Shown here: piece by piece, positions 12,000-24,741 of the stretch
Numbering within the stretch: position 1 is the first letter of the stretch
Layout of the letters: the number at the start of each line of letters is the position of its first letter
From: Serripes groenlandicus
Taxonomy: Eukaryota; Mollusca; Bivalvia; Cardiida; Cardiidae
Assembly: GCA_031761405.1 (NCBI GenBank)
Contig: JASEVX010000001.1
Span: 113,564,516 to 113,628,515 of the forward strand
Direction: 5' to 3'
DNA: 64,000 bases
Notes under the pieces: generated by a model
Databases searched by the model: none
What the model saw: the letters and a program-made list of their open reading frames with translations, nothing else
What the model was told of the DNA's origin: nothing
Program-made: the position numbers and the translations under genes

Positions 12000-12068
12000 A
12001 ACATTAATATGCAAATGAGATACCTGTTATAAAAAATAAAAAAAAACTATTTATCTAAGTGTCTTTAT

Positions 12069-12195
12069 AAGGGTGGTGAGTGGGCATTCAAGAAAAACAC
12101 GCACCCCAGCAAGTACTCTCTCGTGCGGACGAGGGTGGTGGGTGGGCTTCAGGAAAAACACGCACCCCACAAGTACTCTCTCATGCGGACGGACA
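12069..12195. repeat. Two tandem copies of a ~62-bp unit
   Basis: Both copies contain AAAAACACGCACCCC followed by AAGTACTCTCTC and TGCGGACG. The second is followed by a GACG repeat and a poly-T run (about 12222-12233). Confidence 0.8.
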
Positions 12196-12264
12196 GACGG
12201 ACAAACCGAGATTAATAACACCCCTTTTTTTTTCTTCGAAAAAAGCGGGGGATAATAATATGAT

Positions 12265-12340
12265 GTAGTCCATTACGACTCGAACTCAGGACCTTATCAT
12301 TACCAGTTCAACGCTCTTGTTATAACGCTTATTTTCCTTC
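12265..12340 (-). other. tRNA-like relic
   Basis: The minus strand has a B-box-like GAGTTCGAGTC near 12275-12285 with tRNA-like spacing upstream, but no matching acceptor stem. Most likely a decayed SINE head or tRNA pseudogene. Confidence 0.3.
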
Positions 12341-12744
12341 GTACTGGTGTTTTCAAAGCGGGCGCATATTTTTATGCTCATCCCTATTTTGGGCAATAGA
12401 ACAATCCATGACATTTCGTCATGGCTCACTGCTCGAAAGAGTTTCCTGTTCACAATACATCAAGCTTGAAAGCCTTCTCACCTCGTAAGTTACTTTTCAC
12501 TTTATACCCCTTTTGAACAATGTTTTGTTGTTATGATTAACATATTTACATTTTGCTTTGTGTATCTAAATACATAGACTATAATTGTATAGTTAGATAT
12601 GCACTAAAAAAAGCTGCCACTTAAATTAAATTTGTTTTGATGTGACGTGAAAAAGCTGCCACTGTAAATTAAATTTGTTTGATGTGACGTGAAATAATGT
12701 AATGGAAAAAATATATTAATAGAAATACATATATTTAACCACAC

Positions 12745-13377
12745 TGTCTGTCTGTATCTCTCTCTCTCTCTCTCTGTTTGTATATGTGTGTGTCTCTCTT
12801 TCTTTCTCTCCATCTGTCCCCTATATCTCTCTCTCTCTCTTTCTCTTTACCACTCTCGCTTTCTCTCATCTCTTTATATCTGCCCCCTCGTTCTATAGTC
12901 TCTATTCTCTCCTCTCTCCATCATCCTCTCTCTATATTCCTCTCTGTTGCTCTCTAAGTCCGTCCTCATAGTCTCAATATATCGCCCGTTACAGGATGCG
13001 AACTGTCAAAATATAAACTCGCATTTCTAGTACAGAAACCTGGACTATCCGGTCCCCCTATCTCTTATTTCTCTCTCGTCTCTCTCATATCTCGATCTCT
13101 CCTTCTCATGTTTCATCTTTTTCTTTCTATCTGTCCCACCATCATTCCTCAGCTCGTATCTCCACCCCTCTCTATTTCTCTCCATATCTCTGTCTCTGTC
13201 TCTGTCTCTGTCTCTCTATTGTCTCTCTCTCTGTCTCTCTCTCTGTCTCATCGTCTCTCTCTCGTCTGTCTCTCTCTCTCTCTGTCGTCTTGTCTGTCTG
13301 TCTGTCCTCTCTCTCTCTCGTCTCTCTCTCTCTCTCTCACTCTCTCTCTCGTCTCCCTCTCTCTCATACTCCTCTCA

Positions 13378-13417
<40 letters not shown>

Positions 13418-13440
13418 CTCTCTCTGCCCCCCCTCATATC
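12745..13440. repeat. Long impure CT/TC microsatellite
   Basis: About 700 bp dominated by CTCT, with CTGT, CATC and similar interruptions. A ~110-bp stretch of ordinary sequence near 12960-13060 splits it. Open frames here (Ser/Leu repeats) are artefacts. Confidence 0.95.
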
Positions 13441-13454
13441 TAACAAGACAACCC

Positions 13455-13568
13455 ATTTCCTAGCATTGTAATGGCTTGTTTACCCATGGATCATAAGTAA
13501 GTGAGCTTGTCGCCTTGATATACACTGAAATACTGTTTGAGAAAAACGGCTTAAAACCCCAATAAAAC
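13455..13568 (+). mobile_element. SINE-A 3' fragment
   Basis: Contains GCTTGTTTACCCATGGATCA and ends AAAACCCCAATAAAA, the conserved 3' half of the SINE seen complete at 24742-24972. The tRNA-derived head is missing. Confidence 0.75.
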
Positions 13569-13800
13569 ATTATCAGATTGTTTCAAAGTCATTTGAAGTG
13601 TCTTTCTTATACGTTGGAAATGGTTAAAAGAGTGATATATCTAGTGTGTCTAGGTCTCTGGATCTATTATATTTCCATGGACAATGTTATGACTATTTAC
13701 AGTACCCAAGAATAGAGTTTTTACAAATGTTATGTTCTCATCTCCATTTTCAGGACATAAATTGTAATAATATCTTCCATTCATCTTACACAAAGGCAAA

Positions 13801-14000
13801 NNNNNNNNNNNNNNNNNNNNNNNNNNNNNNNNNNNNNNNNNNNNNNNNNNNNNNNNNNNNNNNNNNNNNNNNNNNNNNNNNNNNNNNNNNNNNNNNNNNN
13901 NNNNNNNNNNNNNNNNNNNNNNNNNNNNNNNNNNNNNNNNNNNNNNNNNNNNNNNNNNNNNNNNNNNNNNNNNNNNNNNNNNNNNNNNNNNNNNNNNNNN
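13801..14000. other. Assembly gap (200 N)
   Basis: Exactly 200 undetermined bases, directly followed by a GA microsatellite that probably caused the break. The true length is unknown. Confidence 0.99.

Positions 14001-14095
<95 letters not shown>
14001..14095. repeat. (AG)n microsatellite
   Basis: About 47 near-perfect AG dinucleotides adjoining the gap. Confidence 0.98.
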
Positions 14096-14097
<2 letters not shown>

Positions 14098-14170
14098 TCC
14101 GGATTTGACCTATGTTTTCATTTTGGTCCGATACAAATTCAAGTCTGGTGTTCGTAAACCGATCGTTTTC

Positions 14171-14675
14171 GGGATAAAATCCATATGAACAGTGTTTTGG
14201 GTAGAATTTGGCTAAATGCAAACATGGATAAAATCCGTTCGAACAGTGTTTTGGGTAGATATTTGGCTAAATGCAAACATGGATAAAATCCGTGTGAACA
14301 GTGTTTTGGGTAGATATTTGGCTAAATGCAAACATGGATAAAATCCGTGTGAACAGTGTTTTGGGTAGATATTTGGCTAAATGCAAACATGGATAAAATC
14401 CGTGTGAACAGTGTTTTGGGTAGATATTTGGCTAAATGCAAACATGGATAAAATCCGTGTGAACAGTGTTTTGGGTAGATATTTGGCTAAATGCAAACAT
14501 GGATAAAATCCGTGTGAACAGTGTTTTGGGTAGATATTTGGATAAATGCAAACATGGATAAAATCCGTGTTAACAGTGTTTTGGGTAGATATTTGGCTAA
14601 ATGCAAACATGGATAAAATCCGTGTGAACAGTGTTTTGGGTAGATATTTGGCTAAATGCAAACATGGGTAAAATC
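14171..14675 (+). repeat. 55-bp minisatellite, about nine units
   Basis: Unit starts GGATAAAATCCGTGTGAACA and includes TTTTGGGTAGATATTTGGCT. The period is 55 bp and units are almost identical. The minus-strand open frame over it is a repeat artefact. Confidence 0.95.
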
Positions 14676-14990
14676 GGCTGATGAGGATGTTATATCCTTG
14701 TCTATACACATTTGTTTGAATAGCGTGCCAAGCCGCTATGGATGTAAGCTGCACGATATGCAAATGTCCGATAGCAGTTCAGCAGCAAAGCGGAAAAGAG
14801 AGATATTTTCAAGAACGTGTACTTGGTCCCTCCAACAAATAATGTTAACTGATTCATAATAAACACAAATCAATCATCTGTACGGACAAACCTGTGTAGG
14901 CTCTGAGATTACAGAGCAGATGGAAATGCTCATCTGAACGTGCGCTGTTTAGAAATGCCACGGTGTACCTTTTCTCATTTACTGGCTCTG

Positions 14991-15505
14991 TTAACCCTAT
15001 CCCACACAAGGGCGTAGCTCCCTTTAGGCACTGTAGGTACGTGCCTACATATTTTTTCTCAAAATGCAGCTGCGGCGATAGACATCTGCGCAATGTATCG
15101 ACCAGATCAGCCTGCGCTGTCCGCGCAGACGGATCCGGCCGACACATTCCGTCTTATGGGAATAGATGTATAGACTAGTTATTCCTGAAACAGAAAATCC
15201 ACAGGAGGCGAAAAGTGTCTATCCGGGTAGGCCTGTGTGGCATGATTAGGCTGATCCGGGTCGATACTTTACGCAGACTCCGCAATGTTGATTTTCACAC
15301 AAGACGGCCTACACATTGATTATTGCAAAGCTACGCCCCTGCCACATACAACAAATCGGCAGCAGACGACTTTGAAAACATTTAGTCAAAAACATGAAAA
15401 ATATCTATAAATGAGTTTAAAGTTCATAAAAGAAGGTATGAGTACTGAATAAATCGTCTGCTGCAGAGGCGTCAGAACGCGTCTAGATATGTGGGAAATG
15501 TTTTT
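14991..15505 (+). mobile_element. TTAA-MITE copy, split by a composite element
   Basis: Left end TTAACCCTATCCCACA (14991-15006) resumes at 15342 with CCACATACAACAAATCGGCA, then GCAGACGACTTTGAAAAC, and ends with CGTCTGCTGCAGAGGCGTC and ATGTGGGAAATG. The interrupting DNA is the composite element at 15007-15341. Confidence 0.75.
15007..15341 (+). mobile_element. Composite foldback element copy 1 (CAGGGGCGTAGC termini)
   Basis: Ends CAAGGGCGTAGCTCC and AGCTACGCCCCTG form terminal inverted repeats. The flanks CCACA at 15002-15006 and 15342-15346 are a 5-bp target duplication. The interior carries most of a foldback element F (CAGATCAGCCTGCGC, CAGAAAATCCACAGGAGGCG, CTGATCCGGGTCGATACTTT). Confidence 0.75.
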
Positions 15506-15773
15506 TTTTACGCCGTTTCGATAGTATTCAGTTATATTACGACGTTGCTTGGGTACATTACTACTACTTCTACTTCTAGGTTTATCCTTCATCAAATAAA
15601 AAAACCCACCATATCTCAAGCATTACCAAATATACTTCAAGTATAGCCGTACGTACAATCGTCGTGATACGTAATTTTAAGCTTTAATAACAACAGTTTT
15701 AGAAAACAGCAACATGATTTGTGTAACTGCCTGTACGGATGATTTCGCCGAAAAGTAATCAGGAGACACATAT

Positions 15774-16015
15774 GAGCCGTCTCGCGAGAAAACCAACATC
15801 ATGGTCTCTGCGTAATATATCGACCCAGATCAGCCTGCGCAGGCTAGTCCGGACCGACATATTCAGTCTTAGGGGGATAGAGGTATAGAGTATTGATTCC
15901 TAAAACAGAAAATCCACAGGAGGCGAAAAGTGTCTCTCCGGGTTAGCCTTCGCGGCATGCTCCGGATCGATACTTTACGCAGAGTCCACACTGCTGGTTT
16001 TATCGTGGGACGGCT
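15774..16015. mobile_element. Foldback MITE F, near-complete copy
   Basis: Left GAGCCGTCTCGCGAGAAAAC is mirrored on the right by GGTTTTATCGTGGGACGGCT. The inner arms TATCGACCCAGATCAGCC and GGATCGATACTTTACGCAG also pair. The two arms (~45 bp outer plus inner) can fold on themselves. No coding capacity. Confidence 0.8.
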
Positions 16016-16418
16016 AGCTATTAACTTCGTAAAGATACTCTACAGAATGCCATATGCCTGTAAACATTAAAACCATGATTAATATATGACAAACCATCGT
16101 ACTTTCCATCTTATTAAATTATGTCTGTATGTATATCTTGTGTGTATGTTTTATTATTTATCAAAGTTTGCCAAATTGTTCACTTTTATAATTTGTATTG
16201 TCCAAATGCGTGTAAACGCTGAATTTGCCGAATATAATTGAAATTAAATTGAAAGATAATACCCATGTAATGGTCGTGACATTTTGAAAGTTAATGCATA
16301 ACTACGTATCTTTTGGTCATTACTCTCCGATTATTTGGTGCATGCAAGCAATGTAGATTAGTCAACGACATGTTACGGAAACGTATTTTGAATGCAAGCG
16401 TTCTTGATGCTGCTTAGG
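16016..16418. other. No gene recognised
   Basis: AT-rich spacer before the large minisatellite. Nothing identifiable. Confidence 0.4.
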
Positions 16419-19400
16419 TTTGCGTGATGTACATATATCACATTGCATTTACGCACCTACAGGACTACACAAGTCTCGTACGTTTTGTACATACATCACA
16501 TTGCATTAACGCACCTACAGGACTACACAAGTCCCGTACGTTTTGCACATACATCACATTGCATTAACGCACCTACAGGACTACATCAGTTTGCGTTTTG
16601 TACATACATCACATTGCATTTACGCACCTACAGGAATACATAAGTTTGCGTTTTGTACATACATCACATTGCATTAACGCACCTACAGGACTACACAAGT
16701 CTCGTACGTTTTGTACATACATCACATTGCATTTACGCACCTACAGGACTACACAAGTCTCGTACGTTATGTACATACATCACATTGCATTTACGCACCT
16801 ACAATACTACATAAGTTTGCGTTATGTACATACATCACATTGCATTTACGCACCTACAGGACTCCATAAGTTTGCGTTTTGTACATACATCACATTACAT
16901 TAACGCACCTACAGGACTACACAAGTCTCGTACGTGATGTACATACATCACATTGCATTTACGCACCTACAGGACTACATAAGTTTGCGTCATGTACATA
17001 CATCACATTGCAATACCGCATATACAGGACTACACAAGTCTCGTACGTTTTGTACATACATCACATTGCATTTACGCACCTACAGGACTACATAAGTTTG
17101 CGTTATGTACGTACACCACATTGCATTAACGCACCTACAGGACTACACAAGTCTCGTACGTTATGTACATACATCACATTGCATTAACGCTCCTACAGGA
17201 CTACACAAGTCTCGTACGTTTTGTACATACATCACATTGCATTTACGCACCTACAGGACTACATAAGTTTGCGTCATGCACATACATCACATTGCATTAA
17301 CGCACCTCCAGGACTACACAAGTCTCGTACGTTATGTACTTACATCACATTCCATTAACGCTCCTACAGGACTACACAAGTCTCGTACGTTTTCTACATA
17401 CATCACATTGCATTTACGCTCCTACAGGACTACACAAGTCTCGTACGTTTTGTATAAACATCACATTGTATTTACACTCCTACAGAACTACACAAGTCTC
17501 GTACGTTTTGTACATACATCACATTGCATTTACGCTCCTACAGGACTACACAAGCCTCGTACGTTTTGTACATACATCACATTGCAGTTACGCTCCTACA
17601 GGACTACACAAGTCTCGTACGTTTTGTATAAACATCACATTGCATTTACACTCCTACAGGACTACACAAGTCCCGTACGTTTTGAACATACATCACATTG
17701 CATTAACGCACCTACAGGACTACATAAGTTTGCGTTTTGTACATACATCACATTGCATTTACGCACCTACAGGAATACATAAGTTTGCGTTTTGTACATA
17801 CATCACATTACATTAACGCACCTACAGGACTACACAAGTCTCGTACGTTTTGTACATACATCACATTGCATTTACGCACCTACAGGACTACACAAGTCTC
17901 GTACGTTATGTACATACATCACATTGCATTTACGCACCTACAATACTACATACGTTTGCGTTATGTACATACATCACATTGCATTTACGCACCTACAGGA
18001 CTCCATAAGTTTGCGTTTTGTACATACATCACATTACATTAACGCACCTACAGGACTACACAAGTCTCGTACGTGATGTACATACATCACATTGCATTTA
18101 CGCACCTACAGGACTACATAAGTTTGCGTCATGTACATACATCACATTGCAATACCGCATATACAGGACTACACAAGTCTCGTACGTTTTGTACATACAT
18201 CACATTGCATTTACGCACCTACAGGACTACATAAGTTTGCGTTATGTACGTACACCACATTGCATTAACGCATCTACAGGACTACACAAGTCTCGTACGT
18301 TATGTACATACATCACATTGCATTAACGCTCCTACAGGACTACACAAGTCTCGTACGTTTTGTACATACATCACATTGCATTTACGCACCTACAGGATTA
18401 CATAAGTTTGCGTCATGCACATACATCACATTGCATTAACGCACCTACAGGACTACACAAGTCTCGTACGTTATGTACTTACATCACATTTCATTAACGC
18501 TCCTACAGGACTACACAAGTCTCGTACGTTTTGTACATACATCACATTGCATTTACGCTCCTACAGGACTACACAAGTCTCGTACGTTTTGTATAAACAT
18601 CACATTGTATTTACACTCCTACAGAACTACACAAGTCTCGTACGTTTTGTACATACATCACATTGCATTTACGCTCCTACAGGACTACACAAGCCTCGTA
18701 CGTTTTGTACATACATCACATTGCAGTTACGCTCCTACAGGACTATACAAGTCTCGTACGTTTTGTATAAACATCACATTGCATTTACACTCCTACAGGA
18801 CTACACAAGTCTCGTACGTTTTGTACATACATCACATTGCATTTACGCTCCTACAGGACTACACAAGTCTCGTACGTTTTGTATAAACATCACATTGCAT
18901 TTACACTGCTACAGGACTACACAAGTCTCGTACGTTTTGTACATACATCACATTGCATTTACACTCCTACAGGACTACACAAGTCTCGTACGTTTTGTAC
19001 ATACATCACATTGCATTTACGCTCCTACAGGACTACACAAGTCTCGTACGTTTTGTACATACATCACATTGCATTTACGCTCCTACAGGACTACACAAGT
19101 CTCGTACGTTTTGTATAAACATCACATTGCATTTACACTCCTACAGGACTACACAAGTCTCGTACGTTTTGTATAAACATCACATTGCATTTACACTCCT
19201 ACAGGACTACACAAGTCTCGTACGTTTTGTACATACATCACATTGCATTTACGCTCCTACAGGACTACACAAGTCTCGTACGTTTTGTATAAACATCACA
19301 TTGAATTAACATTCCTACAGGACTACACAAGTCTCGTACGTTTTGTATAAACATCACATTGCATTTACACTCCTACAGGACTACACAAGTCTCGTACGTT

Positions 19401-21778
19401 TTGTACATACATCACATTGCATTTACGCTCCTACAGGACTACACAAGTCTCGTACGTTTTGTATAAACATCACATTGAATTAACATTCCTACAGGACTAC
19501 ACAAGTCTCGTACGTTTTGTACATACATCACATTGCATTTACGCTCCTACAGGACTACACAAGTCTCGTACGTTTTGTATAAACATCACATTGCATTTAC
19601 ACTCATACAGGACTACACAAGTCTCGTACGTTTTGTACATACATCACATTGCATTTACGCTCCTACAGGACTACACAAGCCTCGTACGTTTTGTACATAC
19701 ATCACAGTGCATTAACGCTCCTACAGGACTACACAAGTCTCGTACGTTTTGTATAAACATCACATTGCATTTACACTCCTACAGGACTACACAATTCTCG
19801 TACGTTTTGTACATACATCACATTGCATTTACGCTCCTACAGGACTACACAAGTCTCGTACGTTTTGTATAAACATCACATTACATTTACACTCCTACAG
19901 AACTACACAAGTCTCGTACGTTTTGTACATACATCACATTGCATTTACACTCCTACAGGACTACACAAGTCTCGTACGTTTTGTACATACATCACATTGC
20001 ATTTACGCTCCTACAGGACTACACAAGTCTCGTACGTTTTGTACATACATCACATTGCATTTACGCTCCTACAGGCCTACACAAGTCTCGTACGTTTTGT
20101 ATAAACATCACATTGCATTTACACTCCTACAGAACTACACAAGTCTCGTACGTTTTGTACATACATCACATTGCATTTACGCTCCTACAGGACTACACAA
20201 GTCTCGTACGTTTTGTATAAACATCACATTGCATTTACACTCCTACAGGACTACACAAGTCTCGTACGTGTTGTACATACATCACATTGCATTTACGGTC
20301 CTACAGGACTACACAAGTCTCGTACGTTTTGTATAAACATCACATTACATTTACACTCCTACAGAACTACACAAGTCTCGTACGTTTTGTACATACATCA
20401 CATTGCATTTACACTCCTACAGGACTACACAAGTCTCGTACGTTTTGTACATACATCACATTGCATTTACGCTCCTACAGGACTACACAAGTCTCGTACG
20501 TTTTGTACATACATCACATTGCATTTACGCTCCTACAGGCCTACACAAGTCTCGTACGTTTTGTATAAACATCACATTGCATTTACACTCCTACAGAACT
20601 ACACAAGTCTCGTACGTTTTGTACATACATCACATTGCATTTACGCTCCTACAGGACTACACAAGTCTCGTACGTTTTGTATAAACATCACATTGCATTT
20701 ACACTCCTACAGGACTACACAAGTCTCGTACGTTTTGTACATACATCACATTGCATTTACGCTCCTACAGGACTACACAAGTCTCGTACGTTTTGTATAA
20801 ACATCACATTGAATTTACACTCCTACAGGACTACACAAGTCTCGTACGTTTTATACATACATCACATTGCATTTACGCTCCTACAGGACTACACAAGTCT
20901 CGTACGTTTTGTATAAATATCACATTGCATTTACACTCCTACAGGACTACACAAGTCTCGTACGTTTTGTACATACATCACATTGCATTTACGGTCCTAC
21001 AGGACTACACAAGTCTCGTACGTTTTGTATAAACATCACATTGAATTTACATTCCTACAGGACTACACAAGTCTCGTACGTTTTGTATAAACATCATTGC
21101 ATTTACGCTCCTACAGGACTACACAAGTCTCGTACGTGTTGTACATACATCATTGCATTTACGCACCTACAGGACTACCCAAGTCTCGTACGTTTTGTAC
21201 ATACATCATTGCATTTACGCTCCTACAGGACTACACAAGTCTCGTACGTTTTGTACATACATCACATTGCATTTACGCTCCTACAGGACTACACAAGTAT
21301 CGTACGTTTTATACATACATCACATTGCATTTACGCTCCTACAGGACTACACAAGTCTCGTACGTTTTGTACATACATCACATTGCATTAACGCTCCTAC
21401 AGGACTACACAAGTCTCGTACGTGTTGTACATACATCACATTGCATTAACGCTCCTACAGGACTACACAAGTCTCGTACGTTTTGTATAAACATCACATT
21501 GTATTTGCACTCCTACAGGACTACACAAGTCTCGTGCGTGTTGTACATACATCACATTGCATTAACGCTCCTACAGGACTACACAAGTCTCGTACGTTTT
21601 GTACATACATCACATTGCATTAACGCTCCTACAGGACTACACAAGTCTCGTACGTTTTGTACGTACATCACATTGCATTAACGCGCCTACAGGACTACAC
21701 AGGTCTCGTACGTTTTGTACATACATCACATTGCATTAACACTCCTACAGGACTACACAAGTCTCGTACGTTTTGTTA
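16419..21778 (+). repeat. Large 55/58-bp minisatellite array, about 93 units
   Basis: The 58-bp unit contains CATCACATTGCATTTACGCT, then CCTACAGGACTACACAAGTC and TCGTACGTTTTGTACATA. A 55-bp variant replaces the middle with ACATAAGTTTGCGTTTTGTA. Variants mix irregularly up to about 18.4 kb; from there to about 21.0 kb 58-bp units dominate and often alternate TACATA/CGCT with TATAAA/CACT types (116-bp dimers). Long open frames arise because 58 is not a multiple of 3 and the common unit lacks stops. No codon-level constraint is visible. Confidence 0.97.
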
Positions 21779-22716
21779 AGTTAGTGTAAAATTTGTTTTT
21801 TATTAAAAGAGCGGTCTGCTTTGAAAAATAATCTTAGGAAAATAATGTCTTGAACATTTGGAATATAATTCAAAACAGAGTGGAAGCATCGAAAAAGGGG
21901 GGAGATCAGTCATACCTCACGAGTCAGGATCAACCTATTTCTTTTGTTTGTGACAACGAATTAACCATTTCTCACACACAATACATAGTAAGCAGAATAC
22001 TTTGAAAATGTGAAAAATTCTATTCAAATAGTATAAAATAGAACTAATACAAAGTTTTGACTAAAGGGATAAATTCTTATTATCAGAAGAGTCTCCTTTT
22101 GCAACGATGTTTTGAAAAGTCGTCTGTCAAAATACGTGTGCAAGTGGAAAAGGGTTCAACTAGAAGTACGCCTAATTAACTAAGACATTATTATGGTCAC
22201 CGCACGTGACACTATTTGGATATATGCTTTATTGTATAATTTGACCTTGATATATCACGCAACAAATTGACCTGCTCCTGACCTTTATGCACATATATAT
22301 CACACAATTATTCCCACATAAACGTATTTTCATCAAATTAGTATTTTCTTAGGAAATTGTATATGATAAATGACAAACAGTTTTAATTTGGTTCAAATAA
22401 ATTTATATATATCAACGCCCAAAATATGCAAGACCAAGACGTCATCCTGTATATATCCGAATTCATGATTGTTCACTTTTGTTAGGATATAAATATACAT
22501 ATCGTCTCTTAATGATCAGGATGAGGTTACTATGAAGTACATGTAAATGCTCACTGGTAATACAGTGCATCTATATAAGACTTTCATCACACCATTCAAA
22601 GATTCCGGACGCTATGCAGGCAAATATGTCGAGTATAACCAGCGACTGTTATTTTATTTTAATCTGCTCGGTTTACGCTGATAAATATTTAAAACCTTAC
22701 AATACAACCAAACCAT
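21779..22716. other. No gene recognised
   Basis: AT-rich. No exon, RNA gene or repeat family identified. Confidence 0.4.
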
Positions 22717-22905
22717 GTGAGCCGTTCCGCGAGAAAACCAACAGTGTGGACTCTGCGTAAAGTATCGACCCGGATCAGCCTAAGCAAGCCGCGCAGGCCT
22801 ACCCGGATAGACAATTTTCGCCTCTTGTGAATTTTCTGTTTCAAGAATCATTACTCTATACATCTATCCCCCTGAGACGGAATGTGTCAGACCGGATCAG
22901 AGAAG
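22717..22905. mobile_element. Foldback MITE F, right arm missing
   Basis: Begins GAGCCGTTCCGCGAGAAAAC and continues through ATCGACCCGGATCAGCCTAA and ATCCCCCTGAGACGGAATGT. It stops near CCGGATCAG before the right inverted arm. Confidence 0.75.
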
Positions 22906-23317
22906 CATCTATTCTACGTTTGACTTTTATTCATGGAAATTAATCTGACATTGACCATGATTGAACATTTTGATATTGCATTGTATCATAACAATTGAGA
23001 TGTGTATAGTTTACAATTGTAAATATGTGTTATATCGAACTATTGCTTATAGCTCAATCATGACTTTGTTAAAGTCATTATATACTAGTTGGTATGCGAC
23101 TAGAAACTATGTAAAGTCTACGTTACAAAATAATGAATATCTATCTATAACTAAGTCGATTTCTGGTGAATACAAGTGACTTCACTATTACCTTATAAAA
23201 ACTCAACGGTCAAAGCCGAAACGATCATGCGTGTGACGTCCCAGTGTATGAAGTGAAGATTAACTGCATGAATTTACGGACACTATTCATCAAATTCGCC
23301 TGCATCAGGTAAAGGGG

Positions 23318-23548
23318 TTAACCCTTTCCCTCATACGACAATTATGCAGCAGACGACTTTGAAATTGTTTATGTCAAAACATAGAAAATCTCCATAGTTG
23401 AATAGATAACCTATGACAAAAAGTGCAAAACATTGTGGCAAAAGGTGAAATTGCACGTTTTGTGCAATTTCTTCTTTTGTCACTATGTTTTCAAAAAGCT
23501 GTCTGCTGCAGAGGCGTCAGAAAGCGTCTATATGAGAGAAAGGGTTAA
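23318..23548 (+). mobile_element. TTAA-MITE, intact reference copy
   Basis: TTAA at both ends (23318-23321, 23545-23548), with termini CCCTTTCCCTCATA and TATGAGAGAAAGGG. Subterminal GCAGCAGACGACTTTGAAA pairs with TTCAAAAAGCTGTCTGCTGC. The centre is a second hairpin (TGAAATTGCACG / GTGCAATTTC). The right arm carries an extra GAGGCGTCAGAAAGCGTC, which gives the element an orientation; copies with that arm on the right are listed here as +. Confidence 0.9.
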
Positions 23549-24183
23549 ATGAAAAGGTCATTTTGATGATTCATGCTTAGTTTAACTTATAATGTCATTT
23601 TATAATTTATTAAGAGCTCTGAAAATATCAAAATTGACATTCATTGCTCGGCGGTAAACATAATAAAATACCACGTGGTCATAGAATTATAGTTTCCTTT
23701 ATAGAGACTTTACATAATTTCCGTCTTCGGCTGCAGATTTGTTATAAAAGGGAAATACAACATATTAATAAAAGCATGCCAAATGGATCCTAAAAGCATA
23801 CGAGCATACAGACGACACAGCTTAAGAAGACGCATTTCAAAAACATTGTGAGAAAAAGAAAAATGCTCAAAACGAGCAATTGCTCCTTTTCCCTTATTTT
23901 TTATTTTTATTTAACCTGAAATTCATAAATAATTCTCGAAGCAAACGACTCTTTACATAGTAACTATCAGTAAAACATATCACTCACGTTATTTCATTTG
24001 TAGAAATAAAACTAACAGTTTAAAAAGAATGCAGGCGACATCAAGCGGTTTCCCGGCTGTATATGTCTGAAATACTTACTTTTTGTAACGAATTGATCTA
24101 TACGTAAGAAGCTAAGGATGCAGGCAGTTATGCTTGAACTTCTGTTCAATCTGATCTAGATTCAAACCATTCGCACATGTTGT
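23549..24183. other. No gene recognised
   Basis: AT-rich spacer. A short self-complementary piece (AAAATGCTCAAAACGAGCAATT near 23859-23880) looks like a MITE centre, but no termini are visible. Confidence 0.4.
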
Positions 24184-24414
24184 TTAACCCTTTCCCACAT
24201 ACAAAAACGTAGCAGCAGACGATTTTAAAAACATATTGACAAAAGTGTGTCAAATCTCCATAAATGAGAGTTTAATTATTAAATAGAGTTGATGAAATAT
24301 TGTGGCAAACAGATAAATTGCTCATCATGAGCAATTTCTCTGTTTGCCACAATATTTTTAAAATGTCGTCTGCTGTAACGGCGTTATAAAGCGTCTATAT
24401 GTGAGAAAGTTCTA
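24184..24414 (+). mobile_element. TTAA-MITE copy
   Basis: TTAACCCTTTCCCACATAC at left. Central hairpin GAAATTGCTC / GAGCAATTTC type near 24320-24345. Right end GCGTCTATATGTGAGAAAGT with its TTAA mutated to CTAA. Confidence 0.85.
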
Positions 24415-24741
24415 AAGTGGCGAACATCAGGGTATTGATTTCAATCATTTGCTTGTCTATGCCTAAAGGAGGGTTCCGGTCGGGCTGACCGTGTTCGTCC
24501 GTCAATAATGACCAGTTCTCCTCGCTCGCCCTATTGATTTAGACCAAAATTTACATGACGTCGGTCAAACACGTTTCATAAACACGTCATGATTATTTAC
24601 ACGTGATCCCCTTTTCGAGAAACCAGTCAATATTGATCCCCTTTTCTTGGAACAACGTAATTGTGGTTTCGCATGAGGGAAACAAGACGTAAATACAATG
24701 ATGTTTATATTAGCCACATGTATGTGTGTGACTTAGAATTC

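Noticed and set aside
13108..13443. Ser/Leu-rich open frame
   Set aside because: Translation of a CT microsatellite.
16443..21681. Many long overlapping open frames rich in THLQDYTS
   Set aside because: They are frame-shifted readings of one minisatellite unit; no start context, splice signals or codon constraint.
16419..21778. CRISPR-like array of regular repeats
   Set aside because: Units are contiguous 55/58-bp tandem repeats with no unique spacers, in a eukaryotic genome.
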